The notes under the pieces are model-generated. The model was not told the DNA's origin, did no database searches, and saw nothing but the letters and a program-made list of their open reading frames with translations. From Opitutia bacterium (GTDB lineage Bacteria; Verrucomicrobiota; Verrucomicrobiia; Opitutales; Opitutaceae), in contig JACRHS010000032.1 of assembly GCA_016217595.1 (NCBI GenBank), forward strand, positions 248,001 to 312,000: a stretch of 64,000 bases of DNA, read 5' to 3'. The translations under genes were made by a program, and so were the position numbers. Every line of letters begins with the position of its first letter. The stretch's first letter is position 1. Shown here piece after piece: positions 16,946 through 25,020 of this stretch.

Positions 16946-19093
16946 TCAGTTCTTTGCGGCGGGCACGACGGGAGCAAGCCCGCGGCGCGCGAGGAGCGGC
17001 TTGATGTCCGGTTCGCCGCCGGTGAAGGCCCGGAACATCGCCAGCGCATCGACGCTGCCGCCGCGGCTGAGCACGGTCTGGCGCAGCCGGTCGCCATTGG
17101 CGCGCGTGAGACCGCCGTGCTGTTGGAACCACTCCACGCTGTCGGCGTCGAGCACCTCGGCCCAGATGTACGCGTAATAGCCGGCCGAGTAGCCGCCAGC
17201 GAAGATGTGCGAGAAATAAGTGCTGCGATAACGCGGCGGCACCGGAGCGAAATCGACGCCGGCATGGCGCAACGCGGACGTCTCGAAGCTGATCACATCG
17301 TCGGGCACGCCGCGGGGGCGGAGCTGGTGCCAGGCCTGATCGAGCAGCGCCGCGGCGAGGTACTCGGTGGTCTTGAAGCCTTCGTTGAACTGTTCCGCCG
17401 CCTCGACCTTGGCCAGCAGCTCGGCCGGGAGCGGCTCGCCGGTGCGGTGATGTTTGGCGTAGTTTTTCAACACCTCGGGCCAGCGCGCCCACAGCTCGTT
17501 GACCTGCGAGGGAAACTCCACGAAGTCGCGCGGCACGGCGGTGCCACTGAAACGCGGATACGTCACGTCGGAGAACATGGCGTGCAGGGCGTGGCCGAAC
17601 TCGTGAAACGCGGTGCGCACCTCGTCGAGCGTGAGCAGCGTGGGTTCGCCGGCGGGCGGCTTCGGCACGTTGAGATGGTTGGCGATGACCGGCTGGGTGC
17701 CGAGCAAGCGGGCCTGCGGTACGTAGGCATTGGCCCAGGCGCCGCCGCGTTTGCTGGGGCGCGCGTAGGGATCGAAAAGGAACAGCGCCAGCGGGCGGCC
17801 GTCAGCGTCGGCGACGGCGAACACGCGCACGTCGGGGTGATACACGGGCAGATCGTGGCGTTCGGCGAACGTGATCCCGTAGAGTTTGGTGGCGGCGAAG
17901 AACACGCCGTCGCGCAAGACGCGGTCGAGTTCGAAGTACGGACGCAGTTGCGCTTCGTCGAAGGCGTAGCGCTCGCGGCGGACTTTCTCGGCGTAGAAGG
18001 CCCAGTCCCACGCGGCGAGCGGGAAACCGCCCTTTTCGCGGTCGATCACGGCCTGCATGGTGGCGGCCTCGCGGCGGGCGTTGGCCACGGCGGGTGCGGC
18101 GAGCTGGGCGAGCAGGGAGTTCACCGCCTCGGCGGTGCCGGCGGTCTGGTCTTCGAGCGAATAAGCGGCGTGATGCGCGTAGCCGAGCAGCGCCGCGCGT
18201 TCGGCGCGGAAGCGGGCGAGCCGGGAGACGAGCGCGCGGGTGTCGAACTCGCCGCCGCGACTGCCGCGGGCGAGCGACGCTTGTTGAACGCGTTCGCGCA
18301 GGGCGCGGTTTTCGAGCGCGGCCAGCGGCGGCTGTCCGGTGGTGTTTTGCAGGCGCAGCAGGAATTTGCCCTCATGGCCCCTGGCTTTGGCGAGCTCGGC
18401 GGCGGCGGTGATTTGTCCCGCGGAGAGGCCGGCCAGCTCGGCGCGCGTCTCGACCAGTACGGCGGAGGCGTTGACCTCTTTCAGCACGAGCTGCGAGAAC
18501 GACGTTTCGAGGGTGGCGAGCTCGGCGTTGAGGGCTTTGAGCTTGGTCTTGTCGGCTTCGCCGAGCTTGGCGCCGGCGCGCACGAAATCGGTGTAGTAGC
18601 GCCACAGCAGGCGTTGCGCCTCGGGATCGAGGCCGAGTTTTTCGCGCTGGTCATAGAGCGCCTGAATGCGGGCGAAGAGCGCGGGGTTGAGCCGGATCGC
18701 ATCGCGTTGGGCGGCGAGGCGCGGGGCCATCGCCTGGTCGACTTTGTCGAGCGCGGGATTGGTGTGGGCTTTGACGAGGTTGGAGAAGACGCGGTTGACG
18801 CGCGCGAGCAACTGGCCGGATTTCTCGAGGGCAACGAGGGTGTTGTCGAAGGTGGGCGCGGCGGGGTTGGCAGCGATGGCTTCGACCTCTTTCAACTCGG
18901 CGGCGATGCCGGCCTCGAAGGCGGGGAGAAAATGCTCGTCCTTGATCAGGTTGAACGGCGGCAGGTGGAACGGCAGGGAGCTTTCGGCGAGCAGTGGATT
19001 GGCGGTCGGCATGGCGGGTTCGGCGGCCGACAAGGGTGCAAGGAGGCCCAGAGTCAGCAGCAAGGTGGAGGGGAGTAACGAAGGTGAACGCAT
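16946..19093 (-). CDS. M3 family zinc metallopeptidase (oligopeptidase/peptidyl-dipeptidase), secreted
   Basis: This 715-residue protein begins with a signal peptide (MRSPSLLPSTLLLTLGLLAPLSAA), so it is exported, unlike the cytosolic members of the family. The zinc site is AFHEFGHALHAMFS, with the third ligand in the ETS-type segment VISFETSALRHAG further on. The substrate-loop sequence GGYSAGYYAYIWAEVLDAD near the C-terminus is typical of Dcp/OpdA enzymes, which cleave short peptides. The ATG at 19093 is preferred to an in-frame TTG at 19129 because it gives a clean signal peptide. It is first in a run with the two oxidoreductases, though no shared pathway is obvious. Confidence 0.92.
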   Translation of the reverse strand: MRSPSLLPSTLLLTLGLLAPLSAAEPAMPTANPLLAESSLPFHLPPFNLIKDEHFLPAFEAGIAAELKEVEAIAANPAAPTFDNTLVALEKSGQLLARVNRVFSNLVKAHTNPALDKVDQAMAPRLAAQRDAIRLNPALFARIQALYDQREKLGLDPEAQRLLWRYYTDFVRAGAKLGEADKTKLKALNAELATLETSFSQLVLKEVNASAVLVETRAELAGLSAGQITAAAELAKARGHEGKFLLRLQNTTGQPPLAALENRALRERVQQASLARGSRGGEFDTRALVSRLARFRAERAALLGYAHHAAYSLEDQTAGTAEAVNSLLAQLAAPAVANARREAATMQAVIDREKGGFPLAAWDWAFYAEKVRRERYAFDEAQLRPYFELDRVLRDGVFFAATKLYGITFAERHDLPVYHPDVRVFAVADADGRPLALFLFDPYARPSKRGGAWANAYVPQARLLGTQPVIANHLNVPKPPAGEPTLLTLDEVRTAFHEFGHALHAMFSDVTYPRFSGTAVPRDFVEFPSQVNELWARWPEVLKNYAKHHRTGEPLPAELLAKVEAAEQFNEGFKTTEYLAAALLDQAWHQLRPRGVPDDVISFETSALRHAGVDFAPVPPRYRSTYFSHIFAGGYSAGYYAYIWAEVLDADSVEWFQQHGGLTRANGDRLRQTVLSRGGSVDALAMFRAFTGGEPDIKPLLARRGLAPVVPAAKN

Positions 19094-19153
19094 GCCTGCG
19101 GACAGTGGTCGCACCTTGGCCGGAGGCAAGACTGGGGCGGGCTGATCCGGGGC

Positions 19154-19188
19154 GAAAAATGCCGCGCCCCGTGGAGACAGGGCGCGGC
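19154..19188 (-). terminator. Intrinsic terminator of the first secreted paralogue
   Basis: Read on the minus strand, a GC-rich hairpin with arms GCCGCGCCC/GGGCGCGGC (19161-19188) is followed by ATTTTTC (19160-19154). It lies about 40 bases after the stop codon of the gene at 19229. Confidence 0.85.
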
Positions 19189-19228
19189 GGAGAGAACGGA
19201 GTTGTCTGCAGTGTTTGGCGTGTGGCGT

Positions 19229-20632
19229 TTAGCGGAAAACGACTTCCAGCTGGCCCCAATCCATCACCGGCAGGGTGCCGCCGCTGGGGAGCGAGACCAC
19301 GACGTTGTAGTATTGTCCGGTCTGCGCGGATGCCGGACGCTCGGCGGTGGAGTGGATGGCGTTGGTGTAGGTGTAGCTGGGATCGAATTTGCGCCAGAGC
19401 GGGCGCTGGATTTCCGTGCCGGTGGTGCCGGTGGCGGTGGTGGCGCGGACGATCTTGGAGTTGAACGCGACATTGGCGGTCGGGTTGTACGCCGACTGGT
19501 AACGAACTTCGACGAGCTGGTTGGCCGGGATGTTGATCGGGCCGACCGAGTAGAGCACACGTTGCGTGGAGTCGGCGGCGGTGATGTTGCGTGTGGTATC
19601 GATCCAGTAACCGACGTAGGGACGCACCTCGACGGCAAAGCCGCCGTAGAGGGTGCTGTTTTCCGTGTCGATTTTGATGCGGGTGCCGCTGCCGTAAGCC
19701 CAGAGCACGGAGTTGAAGTAGGCATTGCTCACGGCGGAGGGGAAATACAGGCCGCCGCCGCTGCCGAAGGCCGCGTGATGCTCCAGGCTGGTCGCGCCGC
19801 CCTGGATTGCCAGATTGAGCATGGTGCCACTGGTGGAGGTGGTGGAGGTGGTCTGGATTACTTTGCGGCCCAGACGTTGGGTGATGGTGCCCTGGTTGGT
19901 GGGCGTGCTGCCCTGCACTTGGAAGCGCACATCCACCATGCTGCCGGCGGGAATGTTGAGCGGGCCGTAGGAGTATTGCACGTAGGGCGTGAACGTCGTG
20001 GCGATCGGCAGGTAATGTTCGGTGTCGTAGGGGATCTGCCGGTACGTGGAGGTGGCGTAGCGCGAGACGCCCCGTTCGATGGCGGCGACAATTTCAGCGT
20101 AGCCCGCCGGGATGATGCCGTCCGGCCCAGCGGTGTATTGCGGCACCGTCTGGCCGTAATGGACCCAGTTGACATAAACCGTGCTGTAGGCGGCGCCGAA
20201 CTGGTAGGAACCGGTCCGCGTGGCGACTTCCGCGCCTTCCTTGGCCTTGCACAGGTTGTTGCCCGAGAATTTGGACACCATGCCGATGTAGCCGGCGGAG
20301 GCGCTGTCCACGGCGGTGGCAGACGTTGCCACGACGATGCCGCAGCCGATCATGATGCGGTCGGTGCCCGCGGAGCCGGCCCAGGTCACCTCGGCTTGTG
20401 CGTGGGCGGTGAGCAGATCGCCTGATTGGACGGTGAAGGGACCGGCCGAGCAGATGACGACCTTTTGGTAGCCGGGGTTTTCGTTGATGCTCTTATCGGT
20501 GGTGGTGACGACCTTTTGGTAGGCGACGACCGAGGCTTGGCTGGGGACCGCAAACAGGGCGGCGATTCCGCAAAGTGCGAGTGTCTTACGCGCCGCGGTG
20601 GCTAGGGTGAACGCTTTAGCAATGTGATACAT
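19229..20632 (-). CDS. Secreted protein of unrecognised family, paralogue 1 of 3
   Basis: This 467-residue protein has a signal peptide (about 1-34, ending VPSQAS); the mature part starts VVAYQKVVTTTDKSINENPG. I do not recognise the family. It is made of three related beta-rich modules of roughly 110-140 residues. Each opens with a GP-hydrophobic-x-hydrophobic element (AGPFTVQSGD, YGPLNIPAGS, VGPINIPANQ), has a middle 'IV.ATS.T' strand (GIVVATSATA, RKVIQTTSTT, SKIVRATTAT), and ends in a Trp-containing strand (VYVNWVHYG, FNSVLWAYG, MDWGQLEVVFR). Few cysteines, no catalytic motif and no sorting tail are seen. It has its own upstream motif and terminator, so it is a single-gene unit. A structural or surface-binding role is a guess. 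Confidence 0.85.
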   Translation of the reverse strand: MYHIAKAFTLATAARKTLALCGIAALFAVPSQASVVAYQKVVTTTDKSINENPGYQKVVICSAGPFTVQSGDLLTAHAQAEVTWAGSAGTDRIMIGCGIVVATSATAVDSASAGYIGMVSKFSGNNLCKAKEGAEVATRTGSYQFGAAYSTVYVNWVHYGQTVPQYTAGPDGIIPAGYAEIVAAIERGVSRYATSTYRQIPYDTEHYLPIATTFTPYVQYSYGPLNIPAGSMVDVRFQVQGSTPTNQGTITQRLGRKVIQTTSTTSTSGTMLNLAIQGGATSLEHHAAFGSGGGLYFPSAVSNAYFNSVLWAYGSGTRIKIDTENSTLYGGFAVEVRPYVGYWIDTTRNITAADSTQRVLYSVGPINIPANQLVEVRYQSAYNPTANVAFNSKIVRATTATGTTGTEIQRPLWRKFDPSYTYTNAIHSTAERPASAQTGQYYNVVVSLPSGGTLPVMDWGQLEVVFR

Positions 20633-20783
20633 GGATGGGTTGTTTTAAGCTGCATGTCTGGGGACGTAAAACCACCGCCCGCCGTTGGTGGGCGGGCAAT
20701 GAAGCGATGTTTACGTTGTCGGGTCCGGGGGGGGGAGGATGCGGCCAAAAACGAACCCAGAATCGCGGCCGGGGCGGCGAGGG

Positions 20784-20799
20784 GAACGAGTGGTTACTT
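20784..20799 (-). promoter_or_regulatory. Conserved AAGTAACC upstream motif of paralogue 1
   Basis: Read on the minus strand it is AAGTAACCACTCGTTC, 152 bp before the start codon of paralogue 1. The same word, AAGTAACC followed by a CGTT element, occurs upstream of paralogue 2 and of the LysM gene. An operator or an activator site is inferred from this repetition. Confidence 0.5.
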
Positions 20800-20852
20800 G
20801 TGAGGGTTGCCGGCGGCTTGGATTTGTCAACGCGGTCTTGCGCCGGCGGCCC

Positions 20853-20888
20853 AAAAAAAACGCCGCGCTCCGGGAGGCGGAGCGCGGC
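20853..20888 (-). terminator. Intrinsic terminator of the second secreted paralogue
   Basis: On the minus strand, hairpin arms GCCGCGCTCCG/CGGAGCGCGGC (20888-20862) are followed by a run of eight T (20860-20853). It lies about 40 bases after the stop of paralogue 2. Confidence 0.9.
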
Positions 20889-20926
20889 GGCGGGCTGAGA
20901 GACGTTGAATCGAAATCGACGCGCGT

Positions 20927-22339
20927 TTAGCGGAAAACGACTTCCAGCTGGCCCCAGTCCATCACGGGGAGGGAGCCGCCGTTGGGGAGCCAGCAGACGA
21001 CGTTGTAGTACTGGCCGTTCGCGGCTGCGGTCGGGCGTTCGGCGGTGGAGTGGATGGCGTTGGTGTAGGTGTACGCCGGATCGAACTTACGCCAGAACGG
21101 GCGCTGCACCTCGGTGCCAGTGGTGCCGGTGGCGCTGGTGGCACGGACGATTTTGGAGTCGAAGGCCACGTTGGCGGTCGGGTTGAAAGCTGCCTGATAG
21201 CGGACTTCGACGAGCTGGTTGGCGGGAATATTGATCGGTCCGATCGAGTAGACCACCCTCTGGGTCGAATCGAGCGACGTCACATTGCGCGTGGTGTCTT
21301 TCCAGAAGCCGGCATAGGGCCGCACTTCGACCGCAAAGCCGCCATAGGTGGCGCTGCTATCCGTTTCGACGGTGAGCCGGGTGGCGTCGCCGTAGGCCCA
21401 GAGCACGGAGTTGAAGTAGGCGTTGTTGACGGCGGAGGGGAAGTACATGCCGCCGCCGCTGGAGGCGGTGTAATGGTGTTCCAGATTGGTGGCGCCGCCC
21501 TGGATGGCCAGATTGAGCAGGGCGCCGGTATTCGAGGTGGTCGAGGTGGTCTGGATCACTTTGCGGCCCAAGCGTTGGGTGATGGTGCCTTGCCCCAGCT
21601 GGGTGCTGGCTTCGATTTGGAAGCGCACGTCCACCATGCTGCCGGCGGCGATGTTCAGCGGGCCGTAGGAGTATTGCACCAAGGGATTGAACGCGCCGGT
21701 GATGGGCAGGTAATACTCCCCGGCTCCGCTGTCGTAGGGAATCTGCCGGTAGGTGGTGGTGGCGTAACGGGAGACGCCGCGCTCGTGCACGCCGATGATC
21801 TCGGCGTAGCCCGCCGGGATGATGGCATTCGGTCCCGGGGTGTATTGCGGCACGGTCTGGCCGTAGTGCACCCAGTTCACATAGACCGCGGTATAGGCGG
21901 CGCCGAACTGATAGGAGCCGGTCCGCGTGGCGACTTCCGAGCCCTCGGGGATTTTCACGAAATTATTGCCGGCCCATTTCGAGACCATGCCGAGATACCC
22001 GGCGGAAGTGCTGTCCACGGCCGTGGCCGAGGTCGCCACGACAATGCCGCAGCCAATCATGATGCGGTTGGTGTCGGGCGAACCGGCCCAGGTTACTTCA
22101 GCCTGCGCGTGGGCGGTGATGAGATCGCCCGCGAGCACGTTGAAGGGACCGGCCGAGCAGATGACGACTTTCTGGTAGCCGGGATTTTCGTTGATGCTTT
22201 TGTCGGTGGTCGTGACGACTTTTTTATAATCGATCACGGTGGCACGGGCTGGTGCGGGGAGCAGAGCGACCAATCCGCAGAGAGCCAAGGCGGCACAGAG
22301 ACTGAACGAGCTGGTTGGTTTTGAGTCTGGGAGTTGCAT
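20927..22339 (-). CDS. Secreted protein of unrecognised family, paralogue 2 of 3
   Basis: This 470-residue paralogue of the genes on both sides has the same three-module plan and the same C-terminal end, LPVMDWGQLEVVFR. The signal peptide covers about residues 1-33 (ends APARA) and is unlike those of the neighbours, while the mature part is very close to them. This means selection acts on the secreted product. Differences from paralogue 1 are scattered over exposed-looking positions. The last ~30 bases of coding DNA are virtually identical in all three genes, which suggests recent duplication or gene conversion. Function is unknown. Confidence 0.85.
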   Translation of the reverse strand: MQLPDSKPTSSFSLCAALALCGLVALLPAPARATVIDYKKVVTTTDKSINENPGYQKVVICSAGPFNVLAGDLITAHAQAEVTWAGSPDTNRIMIGCGIVVATSATAVDSTSAGYLGMVSKWAGNNFVKIPEGSEVATRTGSYQFGAAYTAVYVNWVHYGQTVPQYTPGPNAIIPAGYAEIIGVHERGVSRYATTTYRQIPYDSGAGEYYLPITGAFNPLVQYSYGPLNIAAGSMVDVRFQIEASTQLGQGTITQRLGRKVIQTTSTTSNTGALLNLAIQGGATNLEHHYTASSGGGMYFPSAVNNAYFNSVLWAYGDATRLTVETDSSATYGGFAVEVRPYAGFWKDTTRNVTSLDSTQRVVYSIGPINIPANQLVEVRYQAAFNPTANVAFDSKIVRATSATGTTGTEVQRPFWRKFDPAYTYTNAIHSTAERPTAAANGQYYNVVCWLPNGGSLPVMDWGQLEVVFR

Positions 22340-22444
22340 GCTTATGTGGCTTTTGGGTTGTAGGTTCTAGACCGAGAAAGAAGCAAATGAGGCGGGGGGT
22401 AGGGGTGAAGAAGGGGCAAGTCGGGGTAGCCGTTGGAAAAATTT

Positions 22445-22461
22445 GAACGGACTGGTTACTT
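22445..22461 (-). promoter_or_regulatory. Conserved AAGTAACC upstream motif of paralogue 2
   Basis: On the minus strand it reads AAGTAACCAGTCCGTTC, 106 bp before the start codon of paralogue 2. See the matching sites at 20784 and 24945. Confidence 0.5.
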
Positions 22462-22526
22462 CACTGGTACAAATGCTAAACGATTTGTCAATGATGACTC
22501 TGTTTTCGCATAACCTATGAGATGCC

Positions 22527-22561
22527 AAAAAGCCGTGCGCTGATAAGCAGCGCACGGCTTT
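22527..22561 (-). terminator. Intrinsic terminator of the third secreted paralogue
   Basis: On the minus strand, hairpin arms AGCCGTGCGCTG/CAGCGCACGGCT with a small loop are followed by TTTTT (22531-22527). It lies about 30 bases after the stop at 22590. Confidence 0.9.
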
Positions 22562-22589
22562 GGAAACTGAATCTATCCAAGTGAATTAT

Positions 22590-24017
22590 TTAGCGGAAAA
22601 CGACTTCCAGCTGGCCCCAGTCTTCCACCGGCAAGGAGCCGCCGCTGGGGAGCCAGCAAACTATGTTATAGTACTGGCCGTTGGCTGCGGTGGAGGGACG
22701 TTCCGCAGTCGAGTGAATGGTGTTGGTATAGGTGTAGGCAGGATCGAATTTGCGGTAGAAGGGGCGCTGAACTTCGGTTCCAGAGGTGCTCGTGGGGCTT
22801 GAGGCGCGCACAATCTTGGAATCGAAGGCAACGTTGGCTGACGGCGTGAAGGCCGCTTGATAACGGACCTCCACCACCTGATTGGCCGGGATGTTGATCG
22901 GGCCGACCGAGTAGAGCACGCGTTGGGTCGAGTCGACCGTGGTGATGTTGCGGTTGCTGTCCCGCCAGTAACCGGCGTAGGGCCGAACCTCGACGGCGAA
23001 ACCGCCATAAAGCAAACTGCTTTCTGACTCGATCGTAAGCCGGGTGGCGTTGCCATAGGCCCAGAGCACAGAGTTGAAATAGACCCCATTGGTGGCGTTC
23101 GGAAAATATAGGCCGCTGACGTTGGAGTGGGTGTAGTGGTGCTCCAAATTGGTCGCACCGCCTTGGATCGCGGCACTCAGAACGGTGCCAGTGGTCGACG
23201 TGGTGGAGGTGGTCTGGATCACCTTGCGTCCCAGACGTTGGGTGATGGTGCCTTGCCCCAGCTGGGTGCTGGCTTCGACCTGAAAGCGCACGTCCACCAT
23301 GGAGCCCGCGGCAATATTGAGCGGTCCATAGGAATACTGGACGTAGGGGGAGAAACCGCCGGTGATGGGCAGGTAGTACTGCGTATCGTAAGGAATTTGA
23401 CGGTAGGTCGTGGTGGCGTAGCGCGCGACATCCCGCTCTTGCACGGCGATGATCTCGCCGTAGCCCGCCGGAATCACCGCATCCGGGCCGGCGCTGTATT
23501 GCGGCACCGTCTGGCCGTAATGCACCCAGTTCACGTAAACCGTGGTGTAGGCGGCGCTGAATTGATAGGAGCCGGTGCGGGCGGCGTCTTCATTGCCTTC
23601 CGGAATCTTCACGAAGTTGTTGCCCGCCCATTTGGAAACCATGCCGATGTAGCCGGCGGAGGTGTTGTCCACCGCGGTGGAAGAGGTGGCGACGATGATG
23701 CCACTGCCGACCATGATGCGATCTGTGGCGGAGGAGCCGGCCCAGGTCACCTCGGCTTGCGCGTGGGCGGTGATGAGATCGCCGGCAAGGACGGTGAAGG
23801 GACCGGCCGAGCAAACGACTTTTTTCACATAACCGGGATTTTCGTTAATGGACACATCGCTGGTCGTGACGACCTTCTTGTAGTCGATGACGGTGGCGTG
23901 ACTGGATGCCGATAGGAGCATGGCACAGCCACAGATCGCGAGTGCGGAGCGAACGATGGCGGAGCAGCGCGACGCAGACGAAGCAACCGCGTCGGGGAGG
24001 ATACGTGTAGGGTTCAT
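22590..24017 (-). CDS. Secreted protein of unrecognised family, paralogue 3 of 3
   Basis: This 475-residue protein has a long signal region (about 1-42, ending LSASSHA) and then the shared mature start TVIDYKKVVTTSD. The three modules lie at about 65-195, 215-340 and 345-475. It differs most from the other two in module 1 (GSGIIVATSST, GNEDAARTG) and in the middle of module 2 (HSNVSGLYFPNATNG). The gene starts 81 bp after the stop of the LysM gene with no terminator between, so these two probably form one transcript. As with its paralogues, no known domain, enzyme motif or anchor is visible. Confidence 0.85.
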   Translation of the reverse strand: MNPTRILPDAVASSASRCSAIVRSALAICGCAMLLSASSHATVIDYKKVVTTSDVSINENPGYVKKVVCSAGPFTVLAGDLITAHAQAEVTWAGSSATDRIMVGSGIIVATSSTAVDNTSAGYIGMVSKWAGNNFVKIPEGNEDAARTGSYQFSAAYTTVYVNWVHYGQTVPQYSAGPDAVIPAGYGEIIAVQERDVARYATTTYRQIPYDTQYYLPITGGFSPYVQYSYGPLNIAAGSMVDVRFQVEASTQLGQGTITQRLGRKVIQTTSTTSTTGTVLSAAIQGGATNLEHHYTHSNVSGLYFPNATNGVYFNSVLWAYGNATRLTIESESSLLYGGFAVEVRPYAGYWRDSNRNITTVDSTQRVLYSVGPINIPANQVVEVRYQAAFTPSANVAFDSKIVRASSPTSTSGTEVQRPFYRKFDPAYTYTNTIHSTAERPSTAANGQYYNIVCWLPSGGSLPVEDWGQLEVVFR

Positions 24018-24097
24018 GTATGCAGTGTATTTTTTTGTTTTCCGGACAGGGAAAGTGAGGGGAGCGAATGGGGCGGGGTGGAAGCCGGGGGACGGGT

Positions 24098-24886
24098 TTA
24101 GCGGAGGCGCAACAGCCGCCCGGCGCGCGCGCCTCCCGGCTCGGCCAGCTCGTTGAGCTCCAGAATGCGTTGCAGCGAGGTGCCGGAAGTCTCCGCAATC
24201 CGGGCGAGCGAATCGCCTTCTTTAAATAAATGGAACTGGCTGCGGTCTGGGTCCGGGGTCTGTGGGTCGAGCGTCACGCGTTCGCCGTCGGATGTGGTGA
24301 CGGACAGCCGCATTTTCTCCCGGTCGAAATGGAGCACGTTGTAATCCTCGCCGCACACGGGGCGGAGCGCGGCGATGTACTTGCCGGGGCCGACCAGATC
24401 ACCGAGCGCGGCGTGTCCCCGACCGGTGTCGCGGAAAAATTGCGTGGCGGCGGCTGCGAGGTGCCGGAGCTGGGCGGCAATTTTTCGGGCCGCGGGCGAT
24501 GCGGGCGCGGCAGAGGAGTCTGGGGCGGAGGCGAGACTGGCGGAGTTGAGCCGAAGCCGGATCTCATCGGCACCTTGACGCAGGATCAGCGTCTCGGTCG
24601 CGGCGTCGAATGCCACCACGTGGTAAGCACCAAATTTCTCGCCGACCTGGACCCATTTCGTGCCGCCGCTCGCCGGGTCGTGCAGGGCGACACTGACGGT
24701 GGAAGCCTGTACCAGCACACCTTGAAATTCGATTGGCTTCGTCGCACTTGCACCAGCCGGCATGGCCCAGCTGAGGAACAGGGTGAGCATCCCGACGCCC
24801 GCCGTCCGGCGCAAAGCATTGGCACCCCATGCGCGCGTGGCGCTTGGCTGGGGCAAAGCTAGGGCGGAAAGACGGAGGGGTAGCAT
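24098..24886 (-). CDS. LysM-domain protein with pseudopilin-like middle segment
   Basis: This 262-residue exported or membrane-anchored protein has a hydrophobic stretch (MLTLFLSWAMPAGASA) that lies after a basic leader. A central region resembles the N-terminal helix and loop of verrucomicrobial type II pseudopilins without the prepilin leader: AQLRHLAAAATQFFRDTG, then LGDLVGPGKYIAAL.PVCGEDY. A C-terminal LysM domain (last ~45 residues, FHLFKEGDSLARIAETSGTS) should bind peptidoglycan. ATG 24886 is taken; TTG 24934 and ATG 24790 are alternatives. It is divergent from the LacI regulator and leads into paralogue 3, so it may anchor or position the secreted proteins at the wall. That role is inference. 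Confidence 0.75.
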   Translation of the reverse strand: MLPLRLSALALPQPSATRAWGANALRRTAGVGMLTLFLSWAMPAGASATKPIEFQGVLVQASTVSVALHDPASGGTKWVQVGEKFGAYHVVAFDAATETLILRQGADEIRLRLNSASLASAPDSSAAPASPAARKIAAQLRHLAAAATQFFRDTGRGHAALGDLVGPGKYIAALRPVCGEDYNVLHFDREKMRLSVTTSDGERVTLDPQTPDPDRSQFHLFKEGDSLARIAETSGTSLQRILELNELAEPGGARAGRLLRLR

Positions 24887-24944
24887 GGAAACAAGCAGCA
24901 AAAGAAGCGGGCGGAGCAAACGCGCGACGGACAAAGCAAGAAAG

Positions 24945-24961
24945 GAAACGAACGGTTACTT
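24945..24961 (-). promoter_or_regulatory. Conserved AAGTAACC upstream motif of the LysM/paralogue 3 unit
   Basis: On the minus strand it reads AAGTAACCGTTCGTTTC, 59 bp before the chosen LysM start. A similar word, AAGTTACCGTCG, lies at 25002-24991. It sits in the 134-bp gap between the divergent LysM and LacI-type genes, where a LacI-family operator would be expected. Confidence 0.5.
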
Positions 24962-24973
24962 GCCTAGATGAGA

Positions 24974-24997
24974 ACCGTCGGTTTGGTTGGCGACGGT
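24974..24997. promoter_or_regulatory. Inverted repeat before the LacI-type regulator gene
   Basis: Perfect 7-bp arms ACCGTCG/CGACGGT are separated by 10 bp and end 23 bp before the regulator's start codon. The position fits autoregulation or control of both divergent genes. Confidence 0.45.
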
Positions 24998-25020
24998 AAC
25001 TTTGGTTTACGTTTACTCCC

